The notes below the pieces were generated by a model. The model was not told the DNA's origin. It did no database searches and was given only the letters and a program-made list of their open reading frames with translations. Shown here piece by piece: positions 26,974-36,084 of a stretch of DNA of 56,437 nt. How positions within the stretch are numbered: the first letter of the stretch is position 1; each line of letters opens with the position of its first letter. Source of the DNA: Aquipuribacter sp. SD81 (lineage in GTDB: Bacteria; Actinomycetota; Actinomycetes; Actinomycetales; JBBAYJ01); NCBI RefSeq assembly GCF_037153975.1, contig NZ_JBBAYJ010000026.1, positions 1-56,437 on the forward strand, given 5' to 3'. The translations under genes were made by a program, and so were the position numbers.

Positions 26974-28011
26974 TCAGGCGACGAGCTCGGGCACCCGCAG
27001 GGCGCTGCGCCCCTGCTCCCAGCAGCTGAGCGCGCCCGTGCCCACGAGGTCGTCGAGGCCGAGGCACACCGCCGCGCCTAGCAGCACGTCGGCGTGCGCG
27101 AGCGGGTCGTCCTCGACCAGCGCCCCGCACAGGTCGTGGGCCGCGACCTGCTCGTGGACGGCGTCGGCCTCGACGTGCTCGTCGAAGAAGACGACCGCCT
27201 CCGCCGGCACCTGCAGCCGCTGCAGGCCGGTCACCCAGCGGCGGGCCGGCAGCGACGACGTCATCTCGAAGGCGGCGAGGTGGCCGCACAGCGCCCCGAC
27301 GAGCCGCCGGTGCAGGCCGAACAGCGAGATGGCGTTCACCCCGGCCAGCACGGGGGCCGGGACGGCGTCGAGGTAGGCGTTGGGCGTGTCGTCCAGCCCG
27401 AGCCCTCGCATCGTGGTGGCGAACAGCACCTGGTGCATGCGCTCGGGGTCCCCGCCGCCGTACTCGTCGCACTGGATGTCGACGAGCGCGGCCTTGGCGC
27501 GTCCCCGCAGCCGCGGCAGGGCCCACGTGTGGGGGTCGGCCTCCTTGAGCTGGTACACCGACCGCAGGACGAGCAGCTCCCGCACCTCCTCGCGCGTGGC
27601 CCGGCGCGCGACGTGCGCGGCGAGGCTGCCCCGGCCCGGCCGCGCCGCCTCGGCGGTCATCTCGAACAGCACGTCCGCCACGGGCCGGTCCGGCACCGGC
27701 TGCGCCCAGCGCCGCCTCAGGTCCGCCTCGAAGGCGTCCTCGAGCACGGCCCGCGCCGCGAGCACGTCGGCTGCCCACTCCCAGCGCGGGTCGGCGTCGG
27801 GCAGGCCGTAGTGCAGCTCGTACAGCAGGTAGAGGGCGAGCTGGACGTCCTCGTCGACGACCGTGTCGGCGCCCGTGCCGCCGCCGGTCCGCCCGGCCGT
27901 CCCGCTGACGGCGTCCGCGGCGAGCCGGGGCAGGTGGGGCAGGGGGTGCAGGGGGGCCGCCAGCGCCGGCAGCAGGGCGGCCGTGAGAGGCCCGCGTGGT
28001 GTCAGGTCCAT
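26974..28011 (-). CDS. Iron-containing redox enzyme family protein (haem-oxygenase-like fold)
   Basis: A 345-residue protein. It is mainly helical, with candidate di-iron ligands in YELHYGLPD, VDIQCDEYGGGDPERMHQ (about 170-187) and FFDEHVEADAVHEQ (about 265-278), matching the haem-oxygenase-like di-iron oxidase superfamily. Members perform varied oxidations; the substrate here is unknown. ATG 28011 has AGGAG 7 nt upstream. It diverges from a CDGSH iron-sulfur protein across 92 bp, a pairing seen in other actinobacteria, and the Fe-S protein may be its electron donor. Confidence 0.82.
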   Translation of the reverse strand: MDLTPRGPLTAALLPALAAPLHPLPHLPRLAADAVSGTAGRTGGGTGADTVVDEDVQLALYLLYELHYGLPDADPRWEWAADVLAARAVLEDAFEADLRRRWAQPVPDRPVADVLFEMTAEAARPGRGSLAAHVARRATREEVRELLVLRSVYQLKEADPHTWALPRLRGRAKAALVDIQCDEYGGGDPERMHQVLFATTMRGLGLDDTPNAYLDAVPAPVLAGVNAISLFGLHRRLVGALCGHLAAFEMTSSLPARRWVTGLQRLQVPAEAVVFFDEHVEADAVHEQVAAHDLCGALVEDDPLAHADVLLGAAVCLGLDDLVGTGALSCWEQGRSALRVPELVA

Positions 28012-28091
28012 GCCAGGGCTCCTGCCCCTCCGGCGGGGGCGCCAAACCGCGCGCGCGTGCGTGGCCGGGTGTGGGGGCCCGCGCGCCCGGG

Positions 28092-28097
28092 TAGGGC
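28092..28097 (+). promoter_or_regulatory. -10 box of CDGSH gene (leaderless geometry)
   Basis: TAGGGC ends 6 nt before GTG 28104 in the divergent region. Confidence 0.35.
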
Positions 28098-28103
28098 ACG
28101 ACG

Positions 28104-28457
28104 GTGACCGACACCACCGCCCGCTGCACGCCCCGCGACGCCGCCGTCACCGCCGACCGCGCGACCGAGGCCGTCGACGCCGACGACACCGACGACGCCG
28201 ACGAGGTCTCCCTCGACGCCGTGCCCGTCGAGGCCGCGCCCGTCGACGTCGTGCCCGCCGACGGGGCGCGGCTGCGGGTGCGGGTGTGCCCGGACGGCCC
28301 GGTGCTGGTGAGCGGCGCGGCGGGCGTCGTGACGCCGGACGGCACGCACGTCCCGACCAGCCGCCGGACGGTCGCGGTGTGCCGCTGCGAGCGCAGCACG
28401 CGCGCCCCCTGGTGCGACGGCACGCACAAGCTCCTGCCGCCGGGCACCCTGCCGTGA
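28104..28457 (+). CDS. CDGSH-type iron-sulfur protein
   Basis: A 117-residue protein. An acidic, low-complexity first half is followed by a single CDGSH domain, CRCERSTRAPWCDGTHK (about 93-109). The three Cys and one His ligands of the 2Fe-2S cluster are present, with Thr in place of the usual Ser. It is likely a small electron carrier. GTG 28104 is used; an internal start could remove the acidic segment. It is divergent from the haem-oxygenase-like enzyme. Confidence 0.86.
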   Translation: MTDTTARCTPRDAAVTADRATEAVDADDTDDADEVSLDAVPVEAAPVDVVPADGARLRVRVCPDGPVLVSGAAGVVTPDGTHVPTSRRTVAVCRCERSTRAPWCDGTHKLLPPGTLP

Positions 28458-28466
28458 GGTGAGGCG

Positions 28467-28484
28467 GGGACATGAGGGTGTCCC
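28467..28484. terminator. Short bidirectional terminator hairpin
   Basis: GGGACA and TGTCCC arms with a 6-nt loop, just after the CDGSH gene and before the convergent 3' end of the DUF6098-like gene. Confidence 0.45.
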
Positions 28485-28517
28485 GCGCCGGTCAGGCCGG
28501 CGACCAGACCGTCACAG

Positions 28518-29051
28518 TCAGGCCAGCACGATCCAGTCGACGTCGCCCTGCGGCGCCGGCCAGCACCCGCTCGACGCGCGGGCGTGGTGGCGGCGGGCCC
28601 CGGCCACGACCTCCGGGGACAGCAGCGCCACGACCTCGACGCCCGCGAGCAGCGGCTCGCCGTCCCATCCCCGGCCCGCGACGGACCCGCGCACGACGGC
28701 CGTGCCGCCACCGGGGCCGGCCGCGGGCGCGGGGCGCGGCGCGGGCTGAGGTACCGCGTGCGGCTCGGGGCCGCCTGCGGGCTCGGGGCGGTGCGCGACC
28801 TGGCGCGCGACCCAGTCCACGACCGCACCGGGCCACCACGGCTCGGGCGTGAGCCGCAGAGCGGGCACCCCGGGCAGCACGCAGCCGGAGACGTCGTCGT
28901 GGACCCCGCCCCCGCGGGCGGGCCGGAGCCGGCCGCGCGGCACGTGCAGCCCGGGCGTCGCCGCCACCAGGCGCACCAGCTCCGCCAGGTCCGTCAACGT
29001 CGGCGGCTCGGCGAGCACCTGCAGGTCCGCGCGGTCGCGCGTGGTGGACAT
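28518..29051 (-). CDS. DUF6098-like hypothetical protein
   Basis: A 177-residue soluble protein. Its N-terminal half (LAELVRLVAATPGLHVPRGR, DDVSGCVLPGVPALRL, WWPGAVVDWVARQV) resembles the DUF6098 family of small actinobacterial proteins. A Pro/Ala linker (about 90-117) and a C-terminal GWDGEPLLAGVEVVALLSPEVV region follow. ATG 29051 shares a base with the stop of the DUF2795 gene (TGATG), so translation is coupled. The function is unknown. Confidence 0.7.
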   Translation of the reverse strand: MSTTRDRADLQVLAEPPTLTDLAELVRLVAATPGLHVPRGRLRPARGGGVHDDVSGCVLPGVPALRLTPEPWWPGAVVDWVARQVAHRPEPAGGPEPHAVPQPAPRPAPAAGPGGGTAVVRGSVAGRGWDGEPLLAGVEVVALLSPEVVAGARRHHARASSGCWPAPQGDVDWIVLA

Positions 29052-29311
29052 CAGTCCGCCCCGGCGCCCTCCGGGTCGCTGCTCGCGACCCCGGCCGCCA
29101 CCGCGACCTCCTGGACGTTGTCGAAGACGCGGCCCTCGGGCAGCCCCCTCAGGAGGTCGAGCACCCGGTCGGACGCGTCGTGGCCGGTGGCGACCGCCAC
29201 CAGCCGGTCGCGGTCGGCCGGGTACACCTCCTTGCCCAGCGCCTGGGCGATCTCGCTCCTCGTCCCCACGTCGGTCGAGGTGGGCCGGTCCGCTCCGCTG
29301 GCAGTCGACAT
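29051..29311 (-). CDS. DUF2795-domain small protein
   Basis: An 86-residue protein resembling DUF2795: SEIAQALGKEVYPADRDRLVAVATGHDASDRVLDLLRGLPEGRVFDNVQEV covers most of it (the family often occurs in stress-related actinobacterial loci). ATG 29311 lies 6 nt after TAGACC, giving a leaderless arrangement. It overlaps the next gene by one base. Confidence 0.77.
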   Translation of the reverse strand: MSTASGADRPTSTDVGTRSEIAQALGKEVYPADRDRLVAVATGHDASDRVLDLLRGLPEGRVFDNVQEVAVAAGVASSDPEGAGAD

Positions 29312-29317
29312 GCGTGT

Positions 29318-29323
29318 GGTCTA
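29318..29323 (-). promoter_or_regulatory. -10 box of DUF2795 gene (leaderless geometry)
   Basis: TAGACC on the minus strand, 6 nt before ATG 29311. Confidence 0.35.
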
Positions 29324-29479
29324 CCCCGTCCGCGGCGGCTCACACCCGGCGCCGGGGCGGCGTCGTCGGCTGCTGCGTCGCCGCCTGGCCCGGCCCTGCG
29401 GCCGGACGCGCCCCCGCGGGGTCAGGCGACCGGCCGCCGGGCGGGCGCCGGCCGCGCCAGGGGCGCGCCGGCGCGCTCG

Positions 29480-30655
29480 TCAGGGCTGGAAGAGCACCTT
29501 GACGGTGCCCTCCTCCTTCTTCTGGAACTGGGCGTAGGCGTCCGGGGCGTGCGACAGGGGCAGCCGGTGCGTCGCGAAGTCGTCGACGCCCAGCGGGTCC
29601 TCGTCGGTCAGCAGCGGGAGGATGTCCGGCACCCACCGGTGGACGTTCGCCTGGCCCATCCGCAGCGTCACCTGCTTGTCGAACAGCGTGAACATGGGCA
29701 GCGGGTCCGCCGCCCCCGCGTACACGCCGGACAGCGAGATCGTGCCGCCACGTCGCACGAGCTCGATGGCGAGGTGGAGCGCGTGGAGGCGGTCGACACC
29801 CGCCTTGCGCATGAACTTCGACGCGAGGGCGTCCGGCAGCAGGCGCGTCGCGGTGTGGGCGGCCTGCGCACCCGGCGAGCCGTGCGCCTCCAGGCCGACC
29901 GCGTCGATGACCGCGTGCGGGCCGCGCCCGTCCGTCATGGCCTGCACCGCCTCGACGACGTCGTCGTCCAGGGCGAGCGCGGTGACACCCCGGCGCCGCG
30001 CGCGCTCGAGGCGCTCCGGCACGAGGTCGATGCCGATGACCTGGCCGGCGCCGCGGTGGATCGCGATGCGCGCGGCCATGTCGCCGATCGGCCCGAGGCC
30101 GAGGACGACGACCGTCGACCCGGGCTCGACGCCGGCGTACTCGACGGCCTGCCACGCGGTCGGCAGCACGTCGGACAGGTAGACGAAGCGGTCGTCGGGC
30201 GGGCCGTCGGGCACCGGGACCGGCAGGGTGTCGGCGAACGGCACCCGCAGGTACTCCGCCTGCCCGCCGGGGACCTGCCCGTACAGCTTGGTGTAGCCGA
30301 AGAGGGACGCACCGGTCCCGTCCTCGCGGTTCTGCGTGGTCTCGCACTGGGAGTGCAGGCCGACGTCGCACATGTGGCACGTGCCGCACGAGACGTTGAA
30401 CGGGACGACGACGCGCTGCCCGGGCCGCAGCGACGTGACGCCCGGGCCGACCTCCTCCACCACGCCCATGGGCTCGTGACCGAGGACGTCGCCGACGTCG
30501 AGGAACGGTCCGAGCACCTCGTACAGGTGCAGGTCGGAGCCGCACAGGCCGGTGCTCGTGATGCGGACGACCGCGTCGGTGGGCTCGAGGATCGCGGGGT
30601 CGGGGACCTCGTCGACGCGGACGTCGCGGGTGCCGTGCCAGGTGAGTGCCTTCAT
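29480..30655 (-). CDS. Zinc-dependent alcohol dehydrogenase, formaldehyde-dehydrogenase-like
   Basis: A 391-residue medium-chain dehydrogenase. Catalytic zinc ligands lie in GLCGSD (Cys about 38) and GHEPMGVVEE (His/Glu about 60-69). The structural zinc lobe is CGTCHMCDVGLHSQC (about 90-104). The Rossmann motif is GLGPIGDM, followed by an Asp in IGIDL, so NAD(H) is expected. The long insert after AVIDAVGLEAHG is typical of the glutathione-independent formaldehyde dehydrogenase-like branch. The substrate is unproven. ATG 30655. The 168-bp gap downstream (29312-29479) is GC-rich with no supported feature. Confidence 0.88.
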   Translation of the reverse strand: MKALTWHGTRDVRVDEVPDPAILEPTDAVVRITSTGLCGSDLHLYEVLGPFLDVGDVLGHEPMGVVEEVGPGVTSLRPGQRVVVPFNVSCGTCHMCDVGLHSQCETTQNREDGTGASLFGYTKLYGQVPGGQAEYLRVPFADTLPVPVPDGPPDDRFVYLSDVLPTAWQAVEYAGVEPGSTVVVLGLGPIGDMAARIAIHRGAGQVIGIDLVPERLERARRRGVTALALDDDVVEAVQAMTDGRGPHAVIDAVGLEAHGSPGAQAAHTATRLLPDALASKFMRKAGVDRLHALHLAIELVRRGGTISLSGVYAGAADPLPMFTLFDKQVTLRMGQANVHRWVPDILPLLTDEDPLGVDDFATHRLPLSHAPDAYAQFQKKEEGTVKVLFQP

Positions 30656-30736
30656 GCCCTCCCCGTGCCCCGTGCGGCACGGTGCATGAGCCGCTGCCCC
30701 GGGCCGCGTCAGCGGCGGCGCGTCAGCGGCGGCGCC

Positions 30737-31714
30737 TCAGAAGCCGAGGCGGCGCAGCTGCTTGGGGTCGCGCTGCCAGTCCTTGGCCACCTTGACCCGC
30801 AGGTCGAGGTGCACCCGGGTGCCGAGGACGCCCTCGATGCCGCGGCGGGCGCGCGTGCCGACGTCCTTGAGCCGGCTGCCGCCGCGTCCGATGACGATCG
30901 CCTTCTGCGAGTCCCGCTCCACGAAGACGTGGACGAACACGTCGGTCAGGGGCCGGTCGGCGTCGCGGTCCTCGCGCGGCACGACCTCCTCGGTGACGAC
31001 GGCGAGGGAGTGCGGCAGCTCGTCGCGCACCCCGTCGAGCGCGGCCTCGCGGACGAGCTCGGCGATGAGGACGTCGACGGGCACGTCGTGGGTCTGCTCC
31101 TCGGGGAACAGCGGCGGGCCCTCGGGCAGGTGCGAGACGAGCACGTCGGACAGCGTCGCGACGCCGTCGCCCCGCGCCCCGGAGGTCGGGACGAAGTCGG
31201 CGACGTCGAGGCCGGTCTCCGCCGCGAGCTGCTGCGCCTGCAGCAGCCGCTGCGGGACGTCGTCGCCCCCGGCGAGGTCCGTGCGGGTGACTGCCACGAC
31301 GACCTTCGTGCGCCGCCGACCCTCCACGGCGGCCGCCACCTGCTCCGCGAGCCGGCGGTCGCCGGGGCCGACGGGACCGTCGGCGGGCAGGCACAGCGCG
31401 ACGACGTCGACCTCGGCGATGCTGTCGCGGACGAGGTCGTTGAGCCGCTCCCCCAGCAGCGTGCGCGGGCGGTGCACCCCGGGGGTGTCGACGAGGACCA
31501 GCTCGGCGGGCGCGCCGTCGGGGGTGAACCGGCGGACCACGCCGCGGATGGCGCGACGCGTCGTCTGCGGCTTCGCGCTCGTGATCGCGACCTTCTCCCC
31601 CACGAGGGCGTTGAGCAGCGTCGACTTGCCGACGTTCGGGCGTCCGACGAGGCAGGCGAAACCGGAGCGGTAGCCCTCGGGCCACGCGCTGCCGTCGGCC
31701 GTGCCCGCGCTCAC
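30737..31714 (-). CDS. era: GTPase Era
   Basis: Ras-like GTPase that binds the 3' end of 16S rRNA and assists 30S maturation. The 325-residue protein has G1 GRPNVGKS (about 24-31), G2 with QTTRR, and G3 DTPG. G4 reads TRTD where NKxD or TKxD is normal, so the Lys is replaced by Arg. The C-terminal KH domain contains VFVERDSQKAIVIGRGGSRLKDVG. GTG 31714 overlaps the upstream gene's stop (GTGA). It ends the phoH-ybeY-CBS-cdd-like-era run. Confidence 0.94.
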   Translation of the reverse strand: MSAGTADGSAWPEGYRSGFACLVGRPNVGKSTLLNALVGEKVAITSAKPQTTRRAIRGVVRRFTPDGAPAELVLVDTPGVHRPRTLLGERLNDLVRDSIAEVDVVALCLPADGPVGPGDRRLAEQVAAAVEGRRRTKVVVAVTRTDLAGGDDVPQRLLQAQQLAAETGLDVADFVPTSGARGDGVATLSDVLVSHLPEGPPLFPEEQTHDVPVDVLIAELVREAALDGVRDELPHSLAVVTEEVVPREDRDADRPLTDVFVHVFVERDSQKAIVIGRGGSRLKDVGTRARRGIEGVLGTRVHLDLRVKVAKDWQRDPKQLRRLGF

Positions 31715-32028
31715 GTCGCGCCCCCGGCCGCGTCGTCGAGCACGACGGGGTGACCGAGGGCCGCGAGCAGCTCCGCGGTCGCCTCGCCGTCGGCGCGCTC
31801 GCCGACGAGGGCGACCGCCTCCAGCCGGGTGACGCCGCTGCCGACGGCCTGCGCGACGGCGGCCTGCAGCGCGCTGAGCCGGAGCGAGGCCACGGCGACG
31901 GTCCCGGCGAGGTACGTCCGGCCGATGTCGTCGCGGACGGCGGCGCCCGCACCGCCCGTCCGCGCGGCCGCCGACCGGGCCAGGACGAGGAGCTTCGCGT
32001 CCTCCGGGCCGGGTGCCGCCTCAGCCAC
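31711..32028 (-). CDS. Degenerate cytidine-deaminase-like protein
   Basis: A 105-residue protein. It resembles the small cytidine-deaminase-fold proteins encoded between a CorC-type CBS protein and era in actinobacteria: PEDAKLLVLARSAA, DDIGRTYLAGTVAVASLRLSALQAAVAQAV. The catalytic His-Ala-Glu and Pro-Cys-x-x-Cys zinc motifs of true cytidine deaminases are absent; there is no Cys at all. It is therefore probably not a deaminase. GTG 32028 overlaps the upstream stop by 8 nt, and its own stop overlaps era. Confidence 0.78.
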   Translation of the reverse strand: MAEAAPGPEDAKLLVLARSAAARTGGAGAAVRDDIGRTYLAGTVAVASLRLSALQAAVAQAVGSGVTRLEAVALVGERADGEATAELLAALGHPVVLDDAAGGAT

Positions 32029-33418
32029 GCTCGGCCCCCGTCCGCTCCTCGCGGCGGCGCCCGCCGCCGCGGGCCTCCTCCGGCTCGTCGTCGCCGCCGT
32101 CGTCGTCCTGCGGCTCGGGCAGCCGCTCGACGATGACCGTGAGCAGGCGGTTGCGCCGGCCGCGCCGGTCGGCCGTGATCCGCAGCCCGGCGACCTCCGC
32201 GCTGCTGCCGCGGATCGGCACCCGGCCGAGGTGCTTGGTCAGCAGGCCCGCGACGGTGTCGACCTCGTCGTCCTCCACGTCGCGCCCGGTCGTCTCCGAC
32301 AGCGCCATGAGGTGCGTGCGGGCGCTGAGCCGCCACCGGTCCTCGGCGAGCTGCTCGGTCTCGCGCTGCTCGACGTCGTACTCGTCGGAGATCTGCCCGA
32401 CGATCTCCTCGAGCAGGTCCTCGATCGTCACGAGCCCCGCCACGCCGCCGTACTCGTCGATGACGACGGCGAGGTGGACCGAGCCGGCCTGCATCTCGCG
32501 CAGCAGGTCGTCGGCCGGCTTGGACTCCGGCACGAAGACCGCGGCGCGCATGACGTCGTCGGCGACGGTCGCCGCGCCGTCGACGTCCGGCCCGACGCCC
32601 CCGTTGCGGGCCGCGAGGCGGCGCTGCTCCTGCAGCCGGGCGGCGACGTCCTTGAGGTAGGAGACACCCACGACGTCGTCGGCGTCCCGGCCGACGACCG
32701 GCACGCGGCTGAAGCCGGAGCGCAGGTGCAGCCGCAGCGCCCGCTCGAGGTCCGTCCCGGTCTCCAGGGTCACCATGTCGGGCCGGGGCACCATGACCTC
32801 CCGCGCGACGGTGTCGCCGAGGTGCACGACCCGCTGCAGCATGAGGCTCTCGCCGCGCTCGATGACGGCGTCGGCCTCGGCCTGCTCGACGAACTCCAGC
32901 AGCTCCGCCTCGGTGGCGAACGGTCCCGACGGCAGGCCGCGGCCGGGCACGACGACCCGCGCGAGCCCGACGAGCAGGCGCACGAGCGGCCCCGCGACGA
33001 GCTGTGTGCGCGCGAGCAGCCCGGCGCCGGCGAGGGCGACCGCCTCCGCGTGCTGGTGCCCGACCGTCCGCCCGGCGGCACCGACGAGCACGAACGTGAG
33101 GGCGGCGACGGCCGTCCCGCCGAGCACCACGGCGAGCCAGTCCGGGCCCACCCGGGTGAGGGCGACGACGAGCGCGGACACGGCCGCGGTCTCCAGGACC
33201 ACCCGCACGAACGTGGCCGTGTTGACGGTGCCGGGGGTGTCCTCGAGCAGCCGCTCGAGGCGGTCCGCACCGCGGCGGCCGGCGAGGCGCAGGTCCTCGG
33301 CTCGCCCGCGGGTCACCCGGGCGAGCGAGGACTCCAGCGCCGAGGCGTACGCGGCGAGCAGCACGAGCAGCGCGCCCACCACGAGGAGCACGACGGTGTC
33401 GGTCGCGGCGTCGCTCAC
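32021..33418 (-). CDS. CorC/HlyC-type membrane protein with DUF21 and CBS domains
   Basis: A 465-residue protein. The N-terminal DUF21/CNNM transmembrane domain (about 1-165, four hydrophobic stretches) is followed by a CBS pair (about 200-345: [63 protein letters not shown]). A C-terminal CorC_HlyC domain (about 360-435) and an acidic/basic tail complete it. Relatives are linked to magnesium or cobalt efflux, though the label hemolysin is historical. GTG 33418 overlaps the ybeY stop (GTGA). Confidence 0.9.
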   Translation of the reverse strand: MSDAATDTVVLLVVGALLVLLAAYASALESSLARVTRGRAEDLRLAGRRGADRLERLLEDTPGTVNTATFVRVVLETAAVSALVVALTRVGPDWLAVVLGGTAVAALTFVLVGAAGRTVGHQHAEAVALAGAGLLARTQLVAGPLVRLLVGLARVVVPGRGLPSGPFATEAELLEFVEQAEADAVIERGESLMLQRVVHLGDTVAREVMVPRPDMVTLETGTDLERALRLHLRSGFSRVPVVGRDADDVVGVSYLKDVAARLQEQRRLAARNGGVGPDVDGAATVADDVMRAAVFVPESKPADDLLREMQAGSVHLAVVIDEYGGVAGLVTIEDLLEEIVGQISDEYDVEQRETEQLAEDRWRLSARTHLMALSETTGRDVEDDEVDTVAGLLTKHLGRVPIRGSSAEVAGLRITADRRGRRNRLLTVIVERLPEPQDDDGGDDEPEEARGGGRRREERTGAERG

Positions 33419-33897
33419 GCCCCGCCCCCCGGTGCCGCTCCCGGCCGGGCGAGGAACTCCAGCAGGAGCCGGCGCTGCAGCGCGAACATCTCCCGCTCCT
33501 CCTCCGGCTCGGCGTGGTCGTAGCCGAGCAGGTGCAGCGTGCCGTGGACGGTGAGCAGCAGCGCCTCCTGCGAGGCGGGGTGGCCGGCGGCCTCCGCCTG
33601 CCGGGCCGCGACCTGCGGGCACAGCACGACGTCGCCGACCATGCCGGGCCCGGCCGGCGCGCCCGCACGACCCGGGCGCAGCTCGTCCATCGGGAAGCTC
33701 ATGACGTCGGTCGGGCCGGGCAGGTCCAGCCACCGCTCGTGCAGGGCGGCCATCGCCGCCTCGTCGACGAGGACCACCGACATCTCCGCCTGCGGGTGCA
33801 CGTGCATGGCGTCGAGCACGAAGCGGGCGCACTCGGCGAGCTCGTGCTCGTCGAGGTCCTCGATCACGGTCCCGGACTCGTTGGCGACGTCGATCAC
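33415..33897 (-). CDS. ybeY: rRNA maturation RNase YbeY
   Basis: Single-strand endoribonuclease for 16S rRNA 3'-end maturation and ribosome quality control. The 160-residue protein has the zinc-binding signature [11 protein letters not shown] (about 118-128) and the upstream [10 protein letters not shown] motif. GTG 33897 overlaps the phoH stop, and the gene overlaps the CBS gene downstream, matching the conserved phoH-ybeY-CBS-era order. Confidence 0.95.
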   Translation of the reverse strand: MIDVANESGTVIEDLDEHELAECARFVLDAMHVHPQAEMSVVLVDEAAMAALHERWLDLPGPTDVMSFPMDELRPGRAGAPAGPGMVGDVVLCPQVAARQAEAAGHPASQEALLLTVHGTLHLLGYDHAEPEEEREMFALQRRLLLEFLARPGAAPGGGA

Positions 33898-36026
33898 GCG
33901 CGGCGCTCCCGCCGGGACGGGGCCTCCGAGCCGCTCGACCGGTCGAAGCGGTCGTAGGCGTCGACGATCTCACCGATCAGCCGGTGCCGGACCACGTCGG
34001 TCTTGTCGAGGTAGGAGAAGTGGATGTCGTCGACGTCGCCGAGGATGTCGCGGACCACCCGCAGGCCCGAGGCCGTCCCGCTCGGCAGGTCGACCTGCGT
34101 GATGTCGCCGGTGACGACCATCTTGGAGTCGAAGCCGAGGCGGGTGAGGAACATCTTCATCTGCTCCGGCGAGGTGTTCTGCGCCTCGTCGAGGATGATG
34201 AACGAGTCGTTGAGCGTGTTGTGGGTGACGAGGTGGTCGTCCGTCACGTACAGCGAGTCCGCCGCTGCGACCTGGATGCAGACGGTGTCCCGGACGCCGG
34301 CCGGCTCGATGGAGTCGACGAAGCGCATGGGACGGCCGCCGGTGTCCGCGTCGTAGGCCGCGCGCTTGCGGGCCAGCCGGAACGGCTCCGTGCCCGCGGG
34401 CAGGCGGATGTCGAGGACGAACGCGTCACGGCGGTAGGCGACCGGCCGACCCTTCGCCAGGCCCGGGCGACGGCCCTCGGCCCGTCGGGTGCGCACGTAG
34501 GCGGTGCCGCCGAGCGAGCGGACGAGCTGCACGACGTCGTCGCGCAGCCGCTCGGAGGTCGTGCAGTACTGCACCCGGCACGTGCGGCCGCGCTGGCGCA
34601 CGGGCCCGCCGTCGGTGTCGAGCAGGCCCTGCAGCACCGCGAGGCGCACCTCGACGCTGTTGTGGAGGTAGACCGACGGCACGGCCTTCGTGTGGGAGCG
34701 GGTCCCGGCCAGGCCGAGGTCGCGCAGCACCTCGGTGACGGGGTTGGCGGTGACGACACCACCGCGTCCCCCACCCCGGCGCCGCAGCACGTAGTCGTAG
34801 CGGTCCTTGTGCACCACGTCGACGTCCGGCAGCGCCTGGTCGAGCGCCTCGGCCAGCTCGGCGTCGGCCGTGGAGAACGACGGCGTGGTCGACGTCGTGA
34901 GGCACCCGTCGCCCAGCAACAACCCGAGCGCGTAGGGGTCGAGCGGCACCTGCTGCGGCTCCATCTGCACGGGGCCGGTGAGCGGGAGCTCGAAGCGACG
35001 GGCGTGGGCGGCCCGCAGCCGTCCGAGCATCTCGTCGGTCCGCACGACGCGGCAGCGGCCGCGCCGCTTGTCGCCGGCGGTCCGCACCTGCCACAGGTGC
35101 TCCCCGCACGCGAGCGTCGAGGCGCCGTCCTGCGTGGTGACGCGGTAGACGGGCCGCTCGCCCTGCGGGAAGACGCCGAGGACCGGGGTCGGCCGGCCGT
35201 CGGAGCCGATGACGAGGTCCCCGACCCGCAGCCGGCCGATGAGCTGGTACCCCGTCGGCGTCATGACCTTCGCGTCGGTGGGCTGGGCGCGGCCACGCAT
35301 GTAGGCCAGGGGCGCGACCTCGATGGTGCCGGCCGTGATGAGCCGCGGGATGGAGTCCGGGTCGACCATGTCGTGCAGCGCGTCGTACAGCGGGCGCAGG
35401 TACGGGTCGATCTTGTCCGTCAGCGTGCCGGGCAGGAAGCCGAGCCGCTCGCCGGCCTCGACCGCGGGCCGGGTCAGCACGATCCGGTTGACGAGCTTCG
35501 CCTGCAGCGCCTGGACGGCCTTCGCCATCGCGAGGTACGTCTTGCCGGTACCGGCCGGGCCGATGCCGAACACGACGGTGTTGGTGTCGATCGCGTCGAC
35601 GTAGCGCTTCTGGTTGAGCGTCTTGGGCCGGATCGTGCGGCCGCGGTTGGACAGGATGTTCGCGGTGAGCACGTGCGCGGGGCGGACGCCGCCGTCGGTG
35701 TCGCGCAGGATCGCGAGCGAGCGCTCCACCGCGTCGGCCGTCAGCGGCTGGCCAGCCTGCAGCACGCCGCCCATCTCCTCCAGCAGCCGCAGCGCGAGGG
35801 CGACGTCGGAGGCGGGTCCGGTGACGGTCACCTCGTTGCCGCGCGGCAGCACGTCCAGGCGCGGCAGCCCGCGCTCGAGGGTGCGCAGGTGCTCGTCGTG
35901 GGGGCCGAGCAGGGAGACGGTGTCGGTGCCGTGGGGGACGACGTAGGTCCGGGTCACGGTGCCGCGCGTGCCACCCGGCGGCTCGGGGGTGAGGTCCTCG
36001 GCGGGAGCGCCGGTGGTGTCTGCCAT
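33894..36026 (-). CDS. phoH: PhoH-like ATPase interrupted by an intein
   Basis: A 710-residue precursor. The exteins (1-246 and 604-710, 353 residues combined) form a normal PhoH-like protein: an N-terminal KH-like part, Walker A GPAGTGKT (156-163), the conserved AYMRGR segment, then after the intein [14 protein letters not shown] (Walker B DEAQ) and [12 protein letters not shown]. The intein sits exactly between MRGR and TLND, so ATPase function requires splicing. PhoH-like proteins probably act in RNA metabolism together with YbeY. ATG 36026 gives the standard N-terminus. Confidence 0.95.
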   Translation of the reverse strand: MADTTGAPAEDLTPEPPGGTRGTVTRTYVVPHGTDTVSLLGPHDEHLRTLERGLPRLDVLPRGNEVTVTGPASDVALALRLLEEMGGVLQAGQPLTADAVERSLAILRDTDGGVRPAHVLTANILSNRGRTIRPKTLNQKRYVDAIDTNTVVFGIGPAGTGKTYLAMAKAVQALQAKLVNRIVLTRPAVEAGERLGFLPGTLTDKIDPYLRPLYDALHDMVDPDSIPRLITAGTIEVAPLAYMRGRAQPTDAKVMTPTGYQLIGRLRVGDLVIGSDGRPTPVLGVFPQGERPVYRVTTQDGASTLACGEHLWQVRTAGDKRRGRCRVVRTDEMLGRLRAAHARRFELPLTGPVQMEPQQVPLDPYALGLLLGDGCLTTSTTPSFSTADAELAEALDQALPDVDVVHKDRYDYVLRRRGGGRGGVVTANPVTEVLRDLGLAGTRSHTKAVPSVYLHNSVEVRLAVLQGLLDTDGGPVRQRGRTCRVQYCTTSERLRDDVVQLVRSLGGTAYVRTRRAEGRRPGLAKGRPVAYRRDAFVLDIRLPAGTEPFRLARKRAAYDADTGGRPMRFVDSIEPAGVRDTVCIQVAAADSLYVTDDHLVTHNTLNDSFIILDEAQNTSPEQMKMFLTRLGFDSKMVVTGDITQVDLPSGTASGLRVVRDILGDVDDIHFSYLDKTDVVRHRLIGEIVDAYDRFDRSSGSEAPSRRERRA
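34218..35288 (-). mobile_element. Class 3-type intein with LAGLIDADG endonuclease in PhoH
   Basis: 357 residues, beginning AQPTDAKV and ending VTHN before Thr+1. The usual Cys/Ser1 is replaced by Ala. Trp66 sits right after the block B His (GEHLW), Cys337 lies in block F (DTVCIQV) 20 residues before Asn357, and the +1 residue is Thr. This is the Trp-Cys-Thr set that defines class 3 inteins, which start splicing from the block F Cys. Blocks C and E are LGLLLGDG (121-128) and LLDTDG (222-227), with both endonuclease acidic residues present, so homing activity may survive. The intein boundaries agree with the PhoH family consensus. Confidence 0.9.
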
Positions 36027-36084
36027 GGGCGAGCTGCCCTGGTCCTTCCTGTCGGTGACGGTCCAGGGTAGCCCCGGGCAGGCG

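Noticed and set aside
33894-36026. Possibility that the phoH insertion is a frame-preserving domain fusion rather than an intein
   Set aside because: Sharp boundaries at a conserved site, terminal His-Asn followed by Thr, splicing blocks and the LAGLIDADG motifs all fit an intein.
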